Assembly (NCBI GenBank): GCA_902560875.1
Contig: CACENO010000001.1
Location: 1 to 64,000 of the forward strand
Length of the DNA: 64,000 nucleotides
From: an uncultured Prochlorococcus sp.
GTDB taxonomy: Bacteria > Cyanobacteriota > Cyanobacteriia > PCC-6307 > Cyanobiaceae
Reading direction: 5' to 3'
The notes under the pieces were generated by a model. It saw only the letters and a program-made list of their open reading frames with translations, did not search any database and had not been told where the DNA came from. This document shows positions 38,064 to 47,035 of this stretch, piece by piece. The position numbers and the translations under genes were made by a program. The number at the start of each line of letters is the position of its first letter. Position 1 is the first letter of the stretch.

Positions 38064-38717
38064 GTGAAAATTTCAGATAAGGTACAAATAATAATACAAA
38101 GATTAGAGGAATTTTACCCTTCTCCTCCAATACCTCTTAATCATACAAATAATTTTACCTTATTAGTAGCTGTTCTACTAAGTGCTCAATCAACAGACAA
38201 GAAAGTGAATGAAATAACAGAAAATCTATTTAATAAAGCTAATGATGCACGTACAATGTATAATTTAGGACAAGATAAAATCTATGAATACATAAAGGAA
38301 TTAGGTCTCTCTAAGAAAAAATCACAATACATATTCAATTTATCTAAAAGACTATGTGAAGAATTTTCTTCCAAAGTTCCTAACAATTTAAAAGTACTTG
38401 AATCCTTGCCTGGTGTAGGACACAAAACAGCAAGTGTTGTACTTGCACAGGCTTTTGGAATTCCAACATTTCCAATTGATACTCATATTCATCGTCTTGC
38501 ACAAAGATGGGGCCTTACGAATGGAAAAAATGTTGTTCAAACTGAAACTGATTTAAAACGATTATTTCCAAAATCTATATGGAACAAACTACACCTACAA
38601 TTTATTTATTATGGCAGAGAATTCTGTTCAGCAAGAAAATGTGATGGGACTGTATGTCATATCTGCAAGGAACTTTACCCAAAGAGGATTAAACCCTTTA
38701 AACATCAAAAAGCATGA
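38064..38717 (+). CDS. nth: Endonuclease III
   Basis: 217 residues from GTG. Base-excision DNA glycosylase/AP lyase for oxidised pyrimidines. The helix-hairpin-helix and active site are LESLPGVGHKTASVVLAQAFGIPTFPIDTHIHRL, with catalytic Lys and Asp. The C-terminal cysteine cluster reads FCSARKCDGTVCHIC, i.e. C-x4-C-x4-C-x2-C, not the E. coli C-x6-C-x2-C-x5-C, so the iron-sulfur cluster would be held with a different spacing or not at all. Confidence 0.93.
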   Translation: MKISDKVQIIIQRLEEFYPSPPIPLNHTNNFTLLVAVLLSAQSTDKKVNEITENLFNKANDARTMYNLGQDKIYEYIKELGLSKKKSQYIFNLSKRLCEEFSSKVPNNLKVLESLPGVGHKTASVVLAQAFGIPTFPIDTHIHRLAQRWGLTNGKNVVQTETDLKRLFPKSIWNKLHLQFIYYGREFCSARKCDGTVCHICKELYPKRIKPFKHQKA

Positions 38718-38782
38718 AGAGTTTCTTTAAAGTCTCTATAAGTGAAACCATTCACAATAATTAAGTACTATTAACTAGGGCA

Positions 38783-39061
38783 TTGGAGAAATTACTACGT
38801 TATAAAAAATTATATGAATCTTTAATTTTGTTTATTCTGCGTTCTGCCATTTCAAAATGGTTTGATTCAAAAAATGCCAGTGAGATGCTTGGATTTAGTG
38901 AAAAGAGCCTTAACTGTTGGAGACGGTGTGGTTATTTAAAATCTGGCAAACACTGGCGGATGATTCAATCTAATTTTGAAAATATTATCTTATACAATGT
39001 AGATCAATGTTCGATTGAAATGCACCAATGGTGGGATAGAGATGCGATTTCCGGTCCCTAG
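38783..39061 (+). CDS. Small MerR/excisionase-like helix-turn-helix protein
   Basis: 92 residues from TTG; no good ATG is in frame near it. The segment NASEMLGFSEKSLNCWRRCGYLKSGKHWRMI (about residues 31-61) looks like a MerR-type or excisionase-type winged helix: a short helix-turn-helix followed by a Gly-rich wing. No transposase or integrase is nearby, so it is more likely a small DNA-binding protein of the core genome than a mobile element part. Start and function uncertain. Confidence 0.5.
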   Translation: MEKLLRYKKLYESLILFILRSAISKWFDSKNASEMLGFSEKSLNCWRRCGYLKSGKHWRMIQSNFENIILYNVDQCSIEMHQWWDRDAISGP

Positions 39062-39143
39062 GTTTTGAAATCAAACAAAAAACTCAATTCAACCGACTAA
39101 TATCTAAGATCAAGGTTAAAATTTTTTCACTATTGAATTAATT

Positions 39144-39818
39144 ATGAAGGTAGCAATAAGTGGAGCCTCTGGCAAAACAGGATTCAGAGTCTCCGAAGAG
39201 GCATTGAGTGCTGGATATGATATTCGACTTCTATTACGAGAGGAGTCAGAAATTCCGCAAAATCTCAAGTCTGCGGAAAAAGCAATTATCTCTCTATCTA
39301 ATGATAATACGCTAGATCAGGCACTCGAAAATTGCCAAGTACTAATCATTGCAACAGGTGCAAGACCATCTATTGATCTAACTGGACCGCTCAGAATTGA
39401 TGCTCTAGGAGTCAAAAAGCAAATAGAAAGTTGTAAAAGAGTTGGGGTTAAACGTGTAATTCTTGTCAGTTCATTATGTTCAGGACAACTTTTCCATCCT
39501 TTAAACCTATTTGGATTGATTCTTATCTGGAAAAGAATTGGAGAACAAAGTCTTGAGTCAAGTGGACTTGATTGGACAGTTATCAGACCTGGCGGGTTAA
39601 ACGAGAGAGAAGATTTAACAAATGAAAAAATTGTCTACTCAGGAGCAGACAGGCAAAAAGACGCGTATATCCCAAGAAGGCTTGTAGCCAAATGCTGTGT
39701 TGAAGCTATCAAAACTCAAAATTCTATAGGTCAAATAATAGAAATAACAAGTAACCAAAACCAAAATCTAATTTCCATGAAAGAAGCGATAGAAGGCTTT
39801 AAAATAAAAAATGATTAA
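39144..39818 (+). CDS. Atypical SDR (NmrA/Tic62-like) NAD(P)-binding protein
   Basis: 224 residues from ATG. The N-terminal Rossmann glycine motif is VAISGASGKTGFRVSEEALSAGYDIRLLLRE (GxxGxxG at 7-13), and VKRVILVSS and LDWTVIRPGGL are typical of atypical short-chain dehydrogenases such as plastid Tic62. These bind NADP(H) and often lack the catalytic YxxxK, as here. Function may be redox sensing or quinone/flavodoxin interaction; unproved. Confidence 0.85.
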   Translation: MKVAISGASGKTGFRVSEEALSAGYDIRLLLREESEIPQNLKSAEKAIISLSNDNTLDQALENCQVLIIATGARPSIDLTGPLRIDALGVKKQIESCKRVGVKRVILVSSLCSGQLFHPLNLFGLILIWKRIGEQSLESSGLDWTVIRPGGLNEREDLTNEKIVYSGADRQKDAYIPRRLVAKCCVEAIKTQNSIGQIIEITSNQNQNLISMKEAIEGFKIKND

Positions 39819-39841
39819 TTGAATCGGGATTGAAATCACAA

Positions 39842-40042
39842 ATGAAAACCAACCCGAAAATCGACGCTTTACAACTTATGCTCACAGATCTGCGTACACG
39901 TAATGAGCCTATAAGGCATAAGGCTGCATTTCGTGGATGTCAACCAGAATTTCAGGCACTTGTTACTAAATTAATTGAACAACTTGAGTCAGAACTTATG
40001 AAAGAAAAATCTATAATGAGAAATTTAAAAATTAATTTATAG
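39842..40042 (+). CDS. Small conserved-looking protein, unknown function
   Basis: 66 residues from the ATG giving MKTNPKIDALQLMLTDLRTRNEPIRHKAAFRGCQPEFQALVTKLIEQLE; a TTG four codons upstream is in frame. Helical and charged with one Cys. No family recognised. It starts 23 bases after the SDR gene and may share its transcript. Confidence 0.5.
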   Translation: MKTNPKIDALQLMLTDLRTRNEPIRHKAAFRGCQPEFQALVTKLIEQLESELMKEKSIMRNLKINL

Positions 40043-40094
40043 TTTTACATTATTATATTTATACTCATTAGCTTTATATAAAAAAACTATTTAC

Positions 40095-40958
40095 TTATCC
40101 AAGTTCTAAACAAGCCAAACCATATACATCATTCATTGATATTGGCGGCTGAGTACCCTTATACATTCGCAAAGTTTGGGATATTTCAATAAAACCAAGC
40201 TTTACCAAAAGAGAATTTGCATAAGGGTTTAGACCTGGAGAATCAAGGAGTACAACGCCTGGGTGGCGTTGTAGAAGTAACTGTAAAAGGTATTCAGCAA
40301 GTTGAGGTGAATCAGCTAATAGAGGACCTATTCTCCATCCCTCCCCTGCTCGTAAAAGACATGGTCGAATGCGACCAAAGCCGTGGCACAACCCGTTGCT
40401 GTCTACAAGTGCTAGAACTTTTCCAGCAGGATGATTTAGCCAATCAGCGAGGAAATGTGGTCTTGGAGAAGCTTCCCTATTTGCATCATATGCTTGAACT
40501 ACATCTGAAGGGATTTGATCATCTTGAAGAATCATTAGATCCTCAAAGGGCGCCTCTTTAGGAATATTCTCAGGTACTAATTCATCCTTACCAATACACT
40601 GCCACCTTGTTGTTGGAGAAGATCCTGAAAAGCCCCAACTTGAATAATCTTCAACACGATTCAATGCTGCCTCTAATCCTATACAAGGAAGATCATTTAG
40701 ATGCTTGAGTGCATGTTTCCAAAGTTCAATTCCATAGCCATTTCCCCTTTCGGTTGGAATTACTAAAAAAAGACCTATAAACCCATAGGCTGCGTTATAA
40801 CGAACACCTGCGATACAACCGATAGGTCTTCCATTTAATGAACCTACCCAAAGCCCCTGACGGTCAGTATGCCTATAGATACTGACATCTCCTGCACCAG
40901 GGGCAAATCCTTCAACTCTTGACCATTGAGTTACAAGTGGGATATCTCTTCTTTTCAA
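40095..40958 (-). CDS. GNAT-family acetyltransferase, two-domain
   Basis: 287 residues. The N-terminal GNAT domain has the acetyl-CoA loop VIPTERGNGYGIELWKHAL (about residues 66-84), preceded by GRPIGCIAGVRY. The C-terminal part (about residues 140-280) appears to be a second GNAT-like domain (FADWLNHPAGKVLALVDSNGLCHGFGRIRP), a layout seen in environmental GNAT proteins. Substrate unknown. It stands alone on the minus strand. Confidence 0.8.
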   Translation of the reverse strand: MKRRDIPLVTQWSRVEGFAPGAGDVSIYRHTDRQGLWVGSLNGRPIGCIAGVRYNAAYGFIGLFLVIPTERGNGYGIELWKHALKHLNDLPCIGLEAALNRVEDYSSWGFSGSSPTTRWQCIGKDELVPENIPKEAPFEDLMILQDDQIPSDVVQAYDANREASPRPHFLADWLNHPAGKVLALVDSNGLCHGFGRIRPCLLRAGEGWRIGPLLADSPQLAEYLLQLLLQRHPGVVLLDSPGLNPYANSLLVKLGFIEISQTLRMYKGTQPPISMNDVYGLACLELG

Positions 40959-41166
40959 TGGTCTAATTTTAAGAAAAGAATGATTATCTGTAGTGACGTC
41001 GATAATTACTTAGTGCAAATTAATTTTAATATATCCTATTAAATCAACTTTGGTTGTAGCCTTGTACAACCAAAATATTTAAAAAATAATATATTAACTA
41101 GGATTTATTAAAAAATGCTCAGTGTTTAACTGATCAAATAGCATTAGAAGAATATAAATTAAAGAT

Positions 41167-41391
41167 TTATTCTTCGATACTGTCATATAATCTAGGAGCT
41201 AAGATCAAAAAAATTAGCCACCAAATTAAAATTACAAATGAAATAAATGTAGTCAACCAGAAGTTATGAGGCCATATAACAGAAAGTATAACTATAAATA
41301 TACCTGTCAAAATAATGCTCCATGGCTGGCACCAAAATGGTTTTTCCTGCCAAAAAGATGCTTTTATATAATTTTCGTTATCAACTTCCAT
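41167..41391 (-). CDS. DUF6737-like small membrane protein
   Basis: 74 residues from ATG. FWQEKPFWCQPWSIILTG (about residues 13-30) and IWWLIFLILAPRLYD resemble DUF6737, small two-helix cyanobacterial membrane proteins. Two hydrophobic helices at about 25-44 and 48-67. Its ATG overlaps the TAA of the upstream fusion protein by one base, indicating coupling. Confidence 0.65.
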   Translation of the reverse strand: MEVDNENYIKASFWQEKPFWCQPWSIILTGIFIVILSVIWPHNFWLTTFISFVILIWWLIFLILAPRLYDSIEE

Positions 41392-42002
41392 TATAGATTA
41401 TTTAAGTTTCCTGAAGCATGCATGTCAGTCAAAGTTTGGTATCCACCAATAAATTTGTTATCAATAAATACCTGAGGGAAAGTTGTAACTCCACTTCTCT
41501 CTTTAAATAGATTAAAATCATTATCATTAGATATAGTATGAATTTGATGAGGTATATCAAGAGTCCTTAACAATCTCAAGGCCCTGGCTGACCAAGGACA
41601 AGTTGGTAAAATAGCAATTTCTAATCGAGGATTTAAATGATTTTTTCTATTTGTACTATGATTATCATTAGAATGGGATTCCGTTATTCCTAGTAAAATA
41701 TCAGCGCCCTTTAAAACAACCGTTCCAGGCTCCAAATGACCTCCCCATACTTGACAATCACCATCAGAAATACTCAGATGAAGGTGAACTCCATTTTCTG
41801 AAAAAGTACCATTTAAAGTAATTATTTCAAGATTTCCTTCTAGAAGAGTTGGCTTTTCTCTACCTGGACATTGAAAAGCGGCCTTAGATAGATTGCCAAC
41901 GACTCCAAGGATAAAGCCTTCCTTCTTTTGTAAGCGTCCTAACTTCTCTATGCTCATTCGAAGGTCACTGCCTGCAGGGAGGCTTAGGGGTAATGTTTGC
42001 AT
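41391..42002 (-). CDS. PPC (DUF296)-glutaredoxin fusion protein
   Basis: 203 residues from ATG; a TTG two codons upstream is in frame. Residues 1-105 form a PPC/DUF296 domain (EGFILGVVGNLSKAAFQ; LEIITLNGTFSENGVHLHLSISDGDCQVWGGHLEPGTVV). Residues 127-203 form a glutaredoxin with CPWS at 135-138 (monothiol-like), cis-Pro in TFP at 176 and GGYQTL at 187-192. PPC domains bind small ligands or DNA, while glutaredoxins bind glutathione or an iron-sulfur cluster. The joining of the two is unusual. Upstream of a coupled small membrane protein. Confidence 0.82.
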   Translation of the reverse strand: MQTLPLSLPAGSDLRMSIEKLGRLQKKEGFILGVVGNLSKAAFQCPGREKPTLLEGNLEIITLNGTFSENGVHLHLSISDGDCQVWGGHLEPGTVVLKGADILLGITESHSNDNHSTNRKNHLNPRLEIAILPTCPWSARALRLLRTLDIPHQIHTISNDNDFNLFKERSGVTTFPQVFIDNKFIGGYQTLTDMHASGNLNNL

Positions 42003-42156
42003 AGACAAAATCGTTCGGAAACCAAGTTTAAGAGATCATCATCCCAAATCGATACTAAATGAAAGTTATTGCTTGGATTATGATTTTGTTGAAATAATAA
42101 TTTCTTTAGGCACTTCAGCTAAGATAAAATAGTAATCTAACTAATGCTGGATATTT

Positions 42157-42684
42157 ATGCTTTTAGAAAGCCAAAGAGATTCTAGTTTATACATCGGGAA
42201 TTTCCCTAAATTTTTGTATAATGCGACTGGAGGGGGAGGTAAAGGTATCCTTGGGCCTGTCAATGATATGGGCATAAGAAATATTTATTTTTCCACAGAA
42301 ACATTTAGCATCCCATCATTATCATGGAGAAACACAAAAATACTTGGAATTCCTTTAATGCCTGGTTTAGAAATAAAGATCGTGCCTAAAATACTTCAAG
42401 GTACATTTAACACAATAACTAATAAACTCTACCTGGAGTTCAAAGCAGAATTTATATTGATTTTGTTTTCCCTTGTTAAAGCACCTAAACTTCATATTAA
42501 TACATCACTAAAAACAATTAATCAAAATAAATATGCTTTTGATAATGACAAAAGCTACGTCTCTCAAATGTTAATAGGAAGATCAATTGTACCAAAGACT
42601 GGTCACTTTTTATTAGACAATTTCTTATCCTTGCCTTGTGAAGCAACAGCAGAACTTATCTGTAACTTATCAGAATTCAATTAG
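42157..42684 (+). CDS. Conserved hypothetical protein
   Basis: 175 residues from ATG. A soluble, beta-rich protein with a glycine-rich loop (FLYNATGGGGKGILGPVNDMGIRNIYFS) and a hydrophobic but not clearly membrane-spanning middle (LYLEFKAEFILILFSLV). I recognise no family; length and codon use look like a real gene. It is preceded by 148 bases and divergent from the PPC-glutaredoxin gene. Confidence 0.55.
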   Translation: MLLESQRDSSLYIGNFPKFLYNATGGGGKGILGPVNDMGIRNIYFSTETFSIPSLSWRNTKILGIPLMPGLEIKIVPKILQGTFNTITNKLYLEFKAEFILILFSLVKAPKLHINTSLKTINQNKYAFDNDKSYVSQMLIGRSIVPKTGHFLLDNFLSLPCEATAELICNLSEFN

Positions 42685-42730
42685 AATTTTAGGAAAGATA
42701 CTATAAGCAATTTTTTATTAAAAAATATAA

Positions 42731-42811
42731 TTATTGTTGCTCAAGCCTACGTACAATGAATGTCATGGCAATTAAAGAACCTATTAAAACCAGAAGTAAA
42801 AAAACAGTCAT
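42731..42811 (-). CDS. Possible 26-residue single-helix membrane peptide
   Basis: ATG frame of 26 codons reading MTVFLLLVLIGSLIAMTFIV followed by RRLEQQ: one hydrophobic helix with a basic C-terminus. Size and pattern match small subunits of photosystems or the cytochrome b6f complex, but I cannot place it in a known family. It is flanked by plus-strand genes and would need its own promoter. Very short, so confidence is limited. Confidence 0.4.
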   Translation of the reverse strand: MTVFLLLVLIGSLIAMTFIVRRLEQQ

Positions 42812-42901
42812 CAGAAAATGGTATATCAATTAATATTTTCGCAGTTATTGGAGATAAATGCAATCATTAGTGCTTATATTAAATTAATTAAGCAACGATC
42901 A

Positions 42902-43447
42902 ATGGGACAACAACAGCATAAGCAAGCAAATCTTATAAGAAATATTGCTAATACACTCACATTTCTGAGAATGTTAGCTGGTTTACCAATTTTAATAGCG
43001 ATTACACGGAACCAATTTGAAATCGCTTGGTTATTGCTTCTAATAGCTGGGATAAGTGACATCTTAGATGGGTATCTGGCCAGACTGGCAGGGGGAGGTA
43101 CACCGTGGGGGGCAAAATTCGATCCATTAGCTGACAAGATTTTATTATCTGCTCCTTTTATATGGCTTGCTGTTGCTAACGTTGTGCCAATTTGGTCGAT
43201 ATGGTTACTAATATCACGAGAAATAATAGTTTCAGCTTGGAGATCTAACAGATCAAAGGGTGGTCCTGCATCATCTTTTGGAAAAGCCAAAACTATTCTT
43301 CAATTTATATCATTACTACTAATACTTTGGCCCAGTAATTGGAGTTATATGAATAAATATATTCTACAAGAAATCGGTATAGTTATTTTCTGGATATCGA
43401 TAGCTTTTGCTTTATTATCCGCTAATGATTATCTAACGAGCGAATAA
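42902..43447 (+). CDS. pgsA: CDP-diacylglycerol-glycerol-3-phosphate 3-phosphatidyltransferase
   Basis: About 181 residues from the ATG giving MGQQQHKQANLIRNIANTLTFLRM; an upstream extension to 42818 adds residues unlike the family. The CDP-alcohol phosphotransferase motif DGYLARLAGGGTPWGAKFDPLADK carries all expected Asp residues. The enzyme makes phosphatidylglycerophosphate, precursor of phosphatidylglycerol, which is needed for thylakoid membranes and photosystems. Four to five membrane helices. Its 3' end overlaps that of the convergent CSP41-like gene. Confidence 0.93.
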   Translation: MGQQQHKQANLIRNIANTLTFLRMLAGLPILIAITRNQFEIAWLLLLIAGISDILDGYLARLAGGGTPWGAKFDPLADKILLSAPFIWLAVANVVPIWSIWLLISREIIVSAWRSNRSKGGPASSFGKAKTILQFISLLLILWPSNWSYMNKYILQEIGIVIFWISIAFALLSANDYLTSE

Positions 43448-44384
43448 TGCTTAAATCATCAGGAAGATCATTAATTTTAGTTGGATTTAACATATAATCA
43501 TTATTATATGAATCCTTTAAACCTAAATCGAGGTCTATTTTTGGATGCCAGTCTAGTTCCTTTTGAATTCGAGTTGTGTCAGTAAGAAAATGTCCTATTC
43601 TTAAAGGGAATAGCTTCCTGGCTTTAGAATCTAACATTTTAGGATCATAATAAATGAAATCAATATCATCAGGTTCTTTACCACATGCAATTGCTGTCTT
43701 CTCTACTAATCCTCTAAAAGTAACTCCCATTGTTCCAGAAATATTATATATACGGTTAGAAGCAATTTTATAGTCAAGACTAATAGTCATTGCTTCAGCT
43801 AAATCATTGACATGGCCTAATTGAGTTATCCATTCTCCATTGTTTGGAAGCGGTAATTTTTTTTCATTTACTATCCTTTCAAAGAACCATCTTTCAATTG
43901 GATTGTAATTACCTTTTCCATAAATATATGTGGGTCGAAAGCTTGTAAATTCAACACCATTGCTGTTAAGCCATTTTTCTGTTTCTGCTTTGCCGTAGTG
44001 TCTACTCTTTTTATCAATTAGGCTTTCCTCATTTAAGGGCCAAAGTGTAGAATTTGAATAAACTCCAGCAGAACTAACATAAAGTAATCTGTATTTAGGT
44101 GGTCCAGTAAAAGCTAAAACCCTTTCTGTATCTTCTGACTGTCTACCTGAAGTGTCTACTATTACATCAAAATCACTTCCTTTAAGTTTTGCAAGATCCT
44201 CATTAGATGTGCGGTCACCCTTGATATGAGAGACATTACTAGGATGTGATCGGGTACCTCTATTAAACAAAGTAATTTCATACCCTCTATTCAATAGGCT
44301 AGAAACCAGGGCCTTCCCAACAAACCGGGTTCCACCGAGCACAAGAATTTTCAAAGAACTAAAGCTGCAAACCACACTATTCAA
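43422..44384 (-). CDS. CSP41-like NAD-dependent epimerase family protein
   Basis: 320 residues from TTG; an internal TTG ten codons on gives the more usual KILVLGGTRFVGKAL beginning, so the start is unsure. Rossmann motif GGTRFVG, then LLYVSSAGVYSN, SRHYGKAETEKWL and FRPTYIYGKGNYNPIERWFFERI. It belongs to the atypical SDR group of plastid CSP41, linked to rRNA or transcript stability in chloroplasts. A role in RNA handling is suggested by the family; sugar-nucleotide epimerase activity is less likely. Confidence 0.85.
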   Translation of the reverse strand: MNSVVCSFSSLKILVLGGTRFVGKALVSSLLNRGYEITLFNRGTRSHPSNVSHIKGDRTSNEDLAKLKGSDFDVIVDTSGRQSEDTERVLAFTGPPKYRLLYVSSAGVYSNSTLWPLNEESLIDKKSRHYGKAETEKWLNSNGVEFTSFRPTYIYGKGNYNPIERWFFERIVNEKKLPLPNNGEWITQLGHVNDLAEAMTISLDYKIASNRIYNISGTMGVTFRGLVEKTAIACGKEPDDIDFIYYDPKMLDSKARKLFPLRIGHFLTDTTRIQKELDWHPKIDLDLGLKDSYNNDYMLNPTKINDLPDDLSIIRSLDNH

Positions 44385-44456
44385 GCGCGTAAATTGTCAA
44401 GTTAAAATCCTTCTTAGACATCCAACATGGTTAATTAGATAAGAAGATCCAACCTT

Positions 44457-45224
44457 ATGGAAATCATCCCTGCTATTGACCTCCTAGATGGTAAATGCGT
44501 TCGACTAAATCAAGGTAACTACAACAAGGTCACACAATTTAATGATGACCCACTAAGGCAGGCGCTGATTTGGGAAGAAAAAGGAGCGAGCAGGTTGCAT
44601 CTAGTAGATCTAGATGCAGCTAAAACTGGCCGCCCAGCAAACGACAGCATTATCAAGCAAATTACATCTGCGCTAAAAATTCCAATTCAACTAGGTGGAG
44701 GAGTACGAACAAAAGAAAGGGCAGAAGAGCTAATCAATTACGGGCTCGACCGAGTAATAATTGGGACCCTAGCTATAGAAAACATTGATTTAGTAAAAGA
44801 CTTAGCCAATAAGCATCCAGCAAAAATAGTTGTTGGTATTGATGCAAAAAATGGAAAAGTAGCAACACATGGTTGGATTGATCAAAGTTCGACAAGCGCG
44901 ACTGAACTAGCAGAGAGTTTCAAGAATTCGGAAATATCAGGGATTATTAGTACAGATATATCAACTGACGGCACTTTGAATGGGCCAAACTTAGAAGCTC
45001 TGAAAGAAATTGCATTAGTCAGTGATGTTCCTGTAATTGCTTCTGGAGGAGTTGGCTCTATTACTGATTTAATATCGTTAATCCCACTTGAAGCATATGG
45101 CGTTAACAGCGTAATTGTTGGGAGAGCGCTCTATGACGGAGCCATAGATATTAAAGAAGCTATAAAGGTCCTCAAAAATGGATATTTACAAGATCCAATG
45201 GATAATATTAATTACATCGCGTAA
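44457..45224 (+). CDS. hisA: 1-(5-phosphoribosyl)-5-[(phosphoribosylamino)methylideneamino]imidazole-4-carboxamide isomerase
   Basis: 255 residues, TIM barrel of histidine synthesis. MEIIPAIDLLDGKCVRLNQGNYN holds the first catalytic Asp, LQLGGGVRT-like IQLGGGVRTKERAE and ISTDISTDGTLNGPNLEAL the second phosphate site and Asp, and VIASGGVGSITDL the C-terminal site. A short terminator-like hairpin follows at 45254. Confidence 0.97.
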   Translation: MEIIPAIDLLDGKCVRLNQGNYNKVTQFNDDPLRQALIWEEKGASRLHLVDLDAAKTGRPANDSIIKQITSALKIPIQLGGGVRTKERAEELINYGLDRVIIGTLAIENIDLVKDLANKHPAKIVVGIDAKNGKVATHGWIDQSSTSATELAESFKNSEISGIISTDISTDGTLNGPNLEALKEIALVSDVPVIASGGVGSITDLISLIPLEAYGVNSVIVGRALYDGAIDIKEAIKVLKNGYLQDPMDNINYIA

Positions 45225-45253
45225 AGATTGAACAATAGATTAAAACCGCTAAC

Positions 45254-45272
45254 AAAGGAGTCCCTTTTTTTT
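45254..45272 (+). terminator. Rho-independent terminator of hisA
   Basis: AAAGG/CCTTT stem with AGTC loop followed by a T-run, 30 bases after the hisA stop. Confidence 0.7.
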
Positions 45273-45347
45273 AATAATCTCATTTAGGACTGGAGGATTG
45301 GCCTAACACTCGTTAACTTATAGCTAATTGGATCAAAGGTAATTAAT

Positions 45348-47012
45348 TTGACGGATAACGAGTCAAACCAAATCCTCTTACTTGCTCCAACTTTACTAGG
45401 AGAGACGCTTGCCCTGCAATTGAATACGGCAGAATCAGATTTAGAAGTTGTATTAAAAAAAGAGCGATTATCAAGACAACCATGCCTAGTGATATGGTCT
45501 GTTGAAAGTCTCCTTTTACCAAGCGCCATTCAGCTTGAGTTAAGGCGCCTTCAAGAAAATTGGAGTCCTGCCCCAGTTTTACTTCTTCTTCCAGCAGAAC
45601 TTGAACTCAAAACAAAGGAGTTTCTTCAATTCGATTGCCCTGGCTTACTTCAAGATCCAGATTTGGAAACCTTAATAGAATCAATTCAAACCTTACGAGG
45701 TGGGGGCAGAGTTGTCAGACTTAAGGATAACACTAAAAATGATACTTTATATAATAATTCAACCATGGGTTTAAGCCAATGGTTGCTTTTAAGTGGAATA
45801 CAGCAAATCAATAATGAGCTCCACAAGTTAGATATTTATCAGGGTCAAATCACAAAAAATTCATTTAACCAAATTTTAATCCTAGGCAGAAAAAGAGAAC
45901 TAAATGCCTCAAAAAACCTCTTGTTTCTATTGTGGGGCCCCCTGAAAATCTCTATAAATCCCCTGGAGACAAACAGAAGAATTCCCAATGACCTGACAGA
46001 CCCTAACCTTGGCCCTATTGGCTACCCTATGAATCAAGAGTATGAGATAAATATAGACCTAAAGGAAAGAGAAGGAATGGCCGTCTGGCAAGCAATTTAT
46101 GAACGTCTTTCTACAACTATTCAGTCAGGAGTTACAAATGAGACAGGAAATATCTTAGCTATTGAAGGTCTTAATACATCAAGAAGATACCAGCTATTAA
46201 TTGCTTTATTAAAACAATTAGATAACGTAATTAGAAAACTAGATCAACAAAAAAACAATTTAATTCCATATAAAGAAACCTGGGTTCAAATTCAAAAGGA
46301 ACTTCGTCAAGAAGCCTTAAGAGAAATGACAGGTAGTTATGTAAGAATTCCTTTTGATGGGAGCCTTACCCCAGTAGGAGAACACCTATTAACTTTGGCT
46401 GAGTTAAATGATAAAGATGATGAACTGCCAGATATAGAAATAATGCTAGATCCTCTTTTAGTAAACAAACCATTAATTGTTGATGGTCAATTACTACCTG
46501 CTGACGACCCTCGAGCATTAATGCAACTTGAGATGTTCTTTAGTAATTGGATAATTAGAACAGCCGAGTTAATTAGTTCAGAAGTCATAGCTGTTTGTGG
46601 AGATTGGCCAGAATTACGTAGATATGTTCTTAATCCAGAACTCATTTCAACTAGAGAGCTTGAAAGACTTCGAAACCAGCTCAATAGTCAAAATCAATGG
46701 CAAAGACTTATTAAAAGACCAATCCAACTATATGAAAGCAAAAGACTCTTCTATCGTTTGTCAAAAGGAAACATAGAACCTATTCAAATTACAGAACCTA
46801 GAGATGATGAACTAAGACAACTTGACTGGTGGCAGCAGCAAGTAGCACTTTTAGTTGAAACAAGAGATGCTATAGCCCCTCAACTACAAGCTTTAATACG
46901 AAAATTAGGTAACTTGATGGTACTTGTTTTAACTCAAATAATTGGACGAGCGATAGGACTTGTAGGCCGTGGTATTGCTCAAGGTATGGGTCGAACTATG
47001 GGCAGAAGCTAA
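45348..47012 (+). CDS. DUF3685 family protein with receiver-like N-terminus
   Basis: 554 residues from TTG. The N-terminal ~120 residues (QILLLAPTLLGETLALQLNTAESDLEVVLK ... CLVIWSVESLLLP ... VLLLLPAELELKTKEFLQFDCPGLLQDPDLETLIESIQTLRGGGRVVRL) follow a response-regulator receiver pattern but lack the phospho-accepting Asp. The remainder matches the cyanobacterial DUF3685 domain, and it ends with a Gly-rich tail (GRGIAQGMGRTMGRS). Possible membrane association near residue 510-535. Function unknown. Confidence 0.8.
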   Translation: MTDNESNQILLLAPTLLGETLALQLNTAESDLEVVLKKERLSRQPCLVIWSVESLLLPSAIQLELRRLQENWSPAPVLLLLPAELELKTKEFLQFDCPGLLQDPDLETLIESIQTLRGGGRVVRLKDNTKNDTLYNNSTMGLSQWLLLSGIQQINNELHKLDIYQGQITKNSFNQILILGRKRELNASKNLLFLLWGPLKISINPLETNRRIPNDLTDPNLGPIGYPMNQEYEINIDLKEREGMAVWQAIYERLSTTIQSGVTNETGNILAIEGLNTSRRYQLLIALLKQLDNVIRKLDQQKNNLIPYKETWVQIQKELRQEALREMTGSYVRIPFDGSLTPVGEHLLTLAELNDKDDELPDIEIMLDPLLVNKPLIVDGQLLPADDPRALMQLEMFFSNWIIRTAELISSEVIAVCGDWPELRRYVLNPELISTRELERLRNQLNSQNQWQRLIKRPIQLYESKRLFYRLSKGNIEPIQITEPRDDELRQLDWWQQQVALLVETRDAIAPQLQALIRKLGNLMVLVLTQIIGRAIGLVGRGIAQGMGRTMGRS

Positions 47013-47035
47013 AAAAACGATATTTTTTCTAAATA

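Noticed and set aside
38783-39061. Excisionase-like gene as a sign of a mobile element
   Set aside because: No integrase, transposase, att repeats or composition change nearby.
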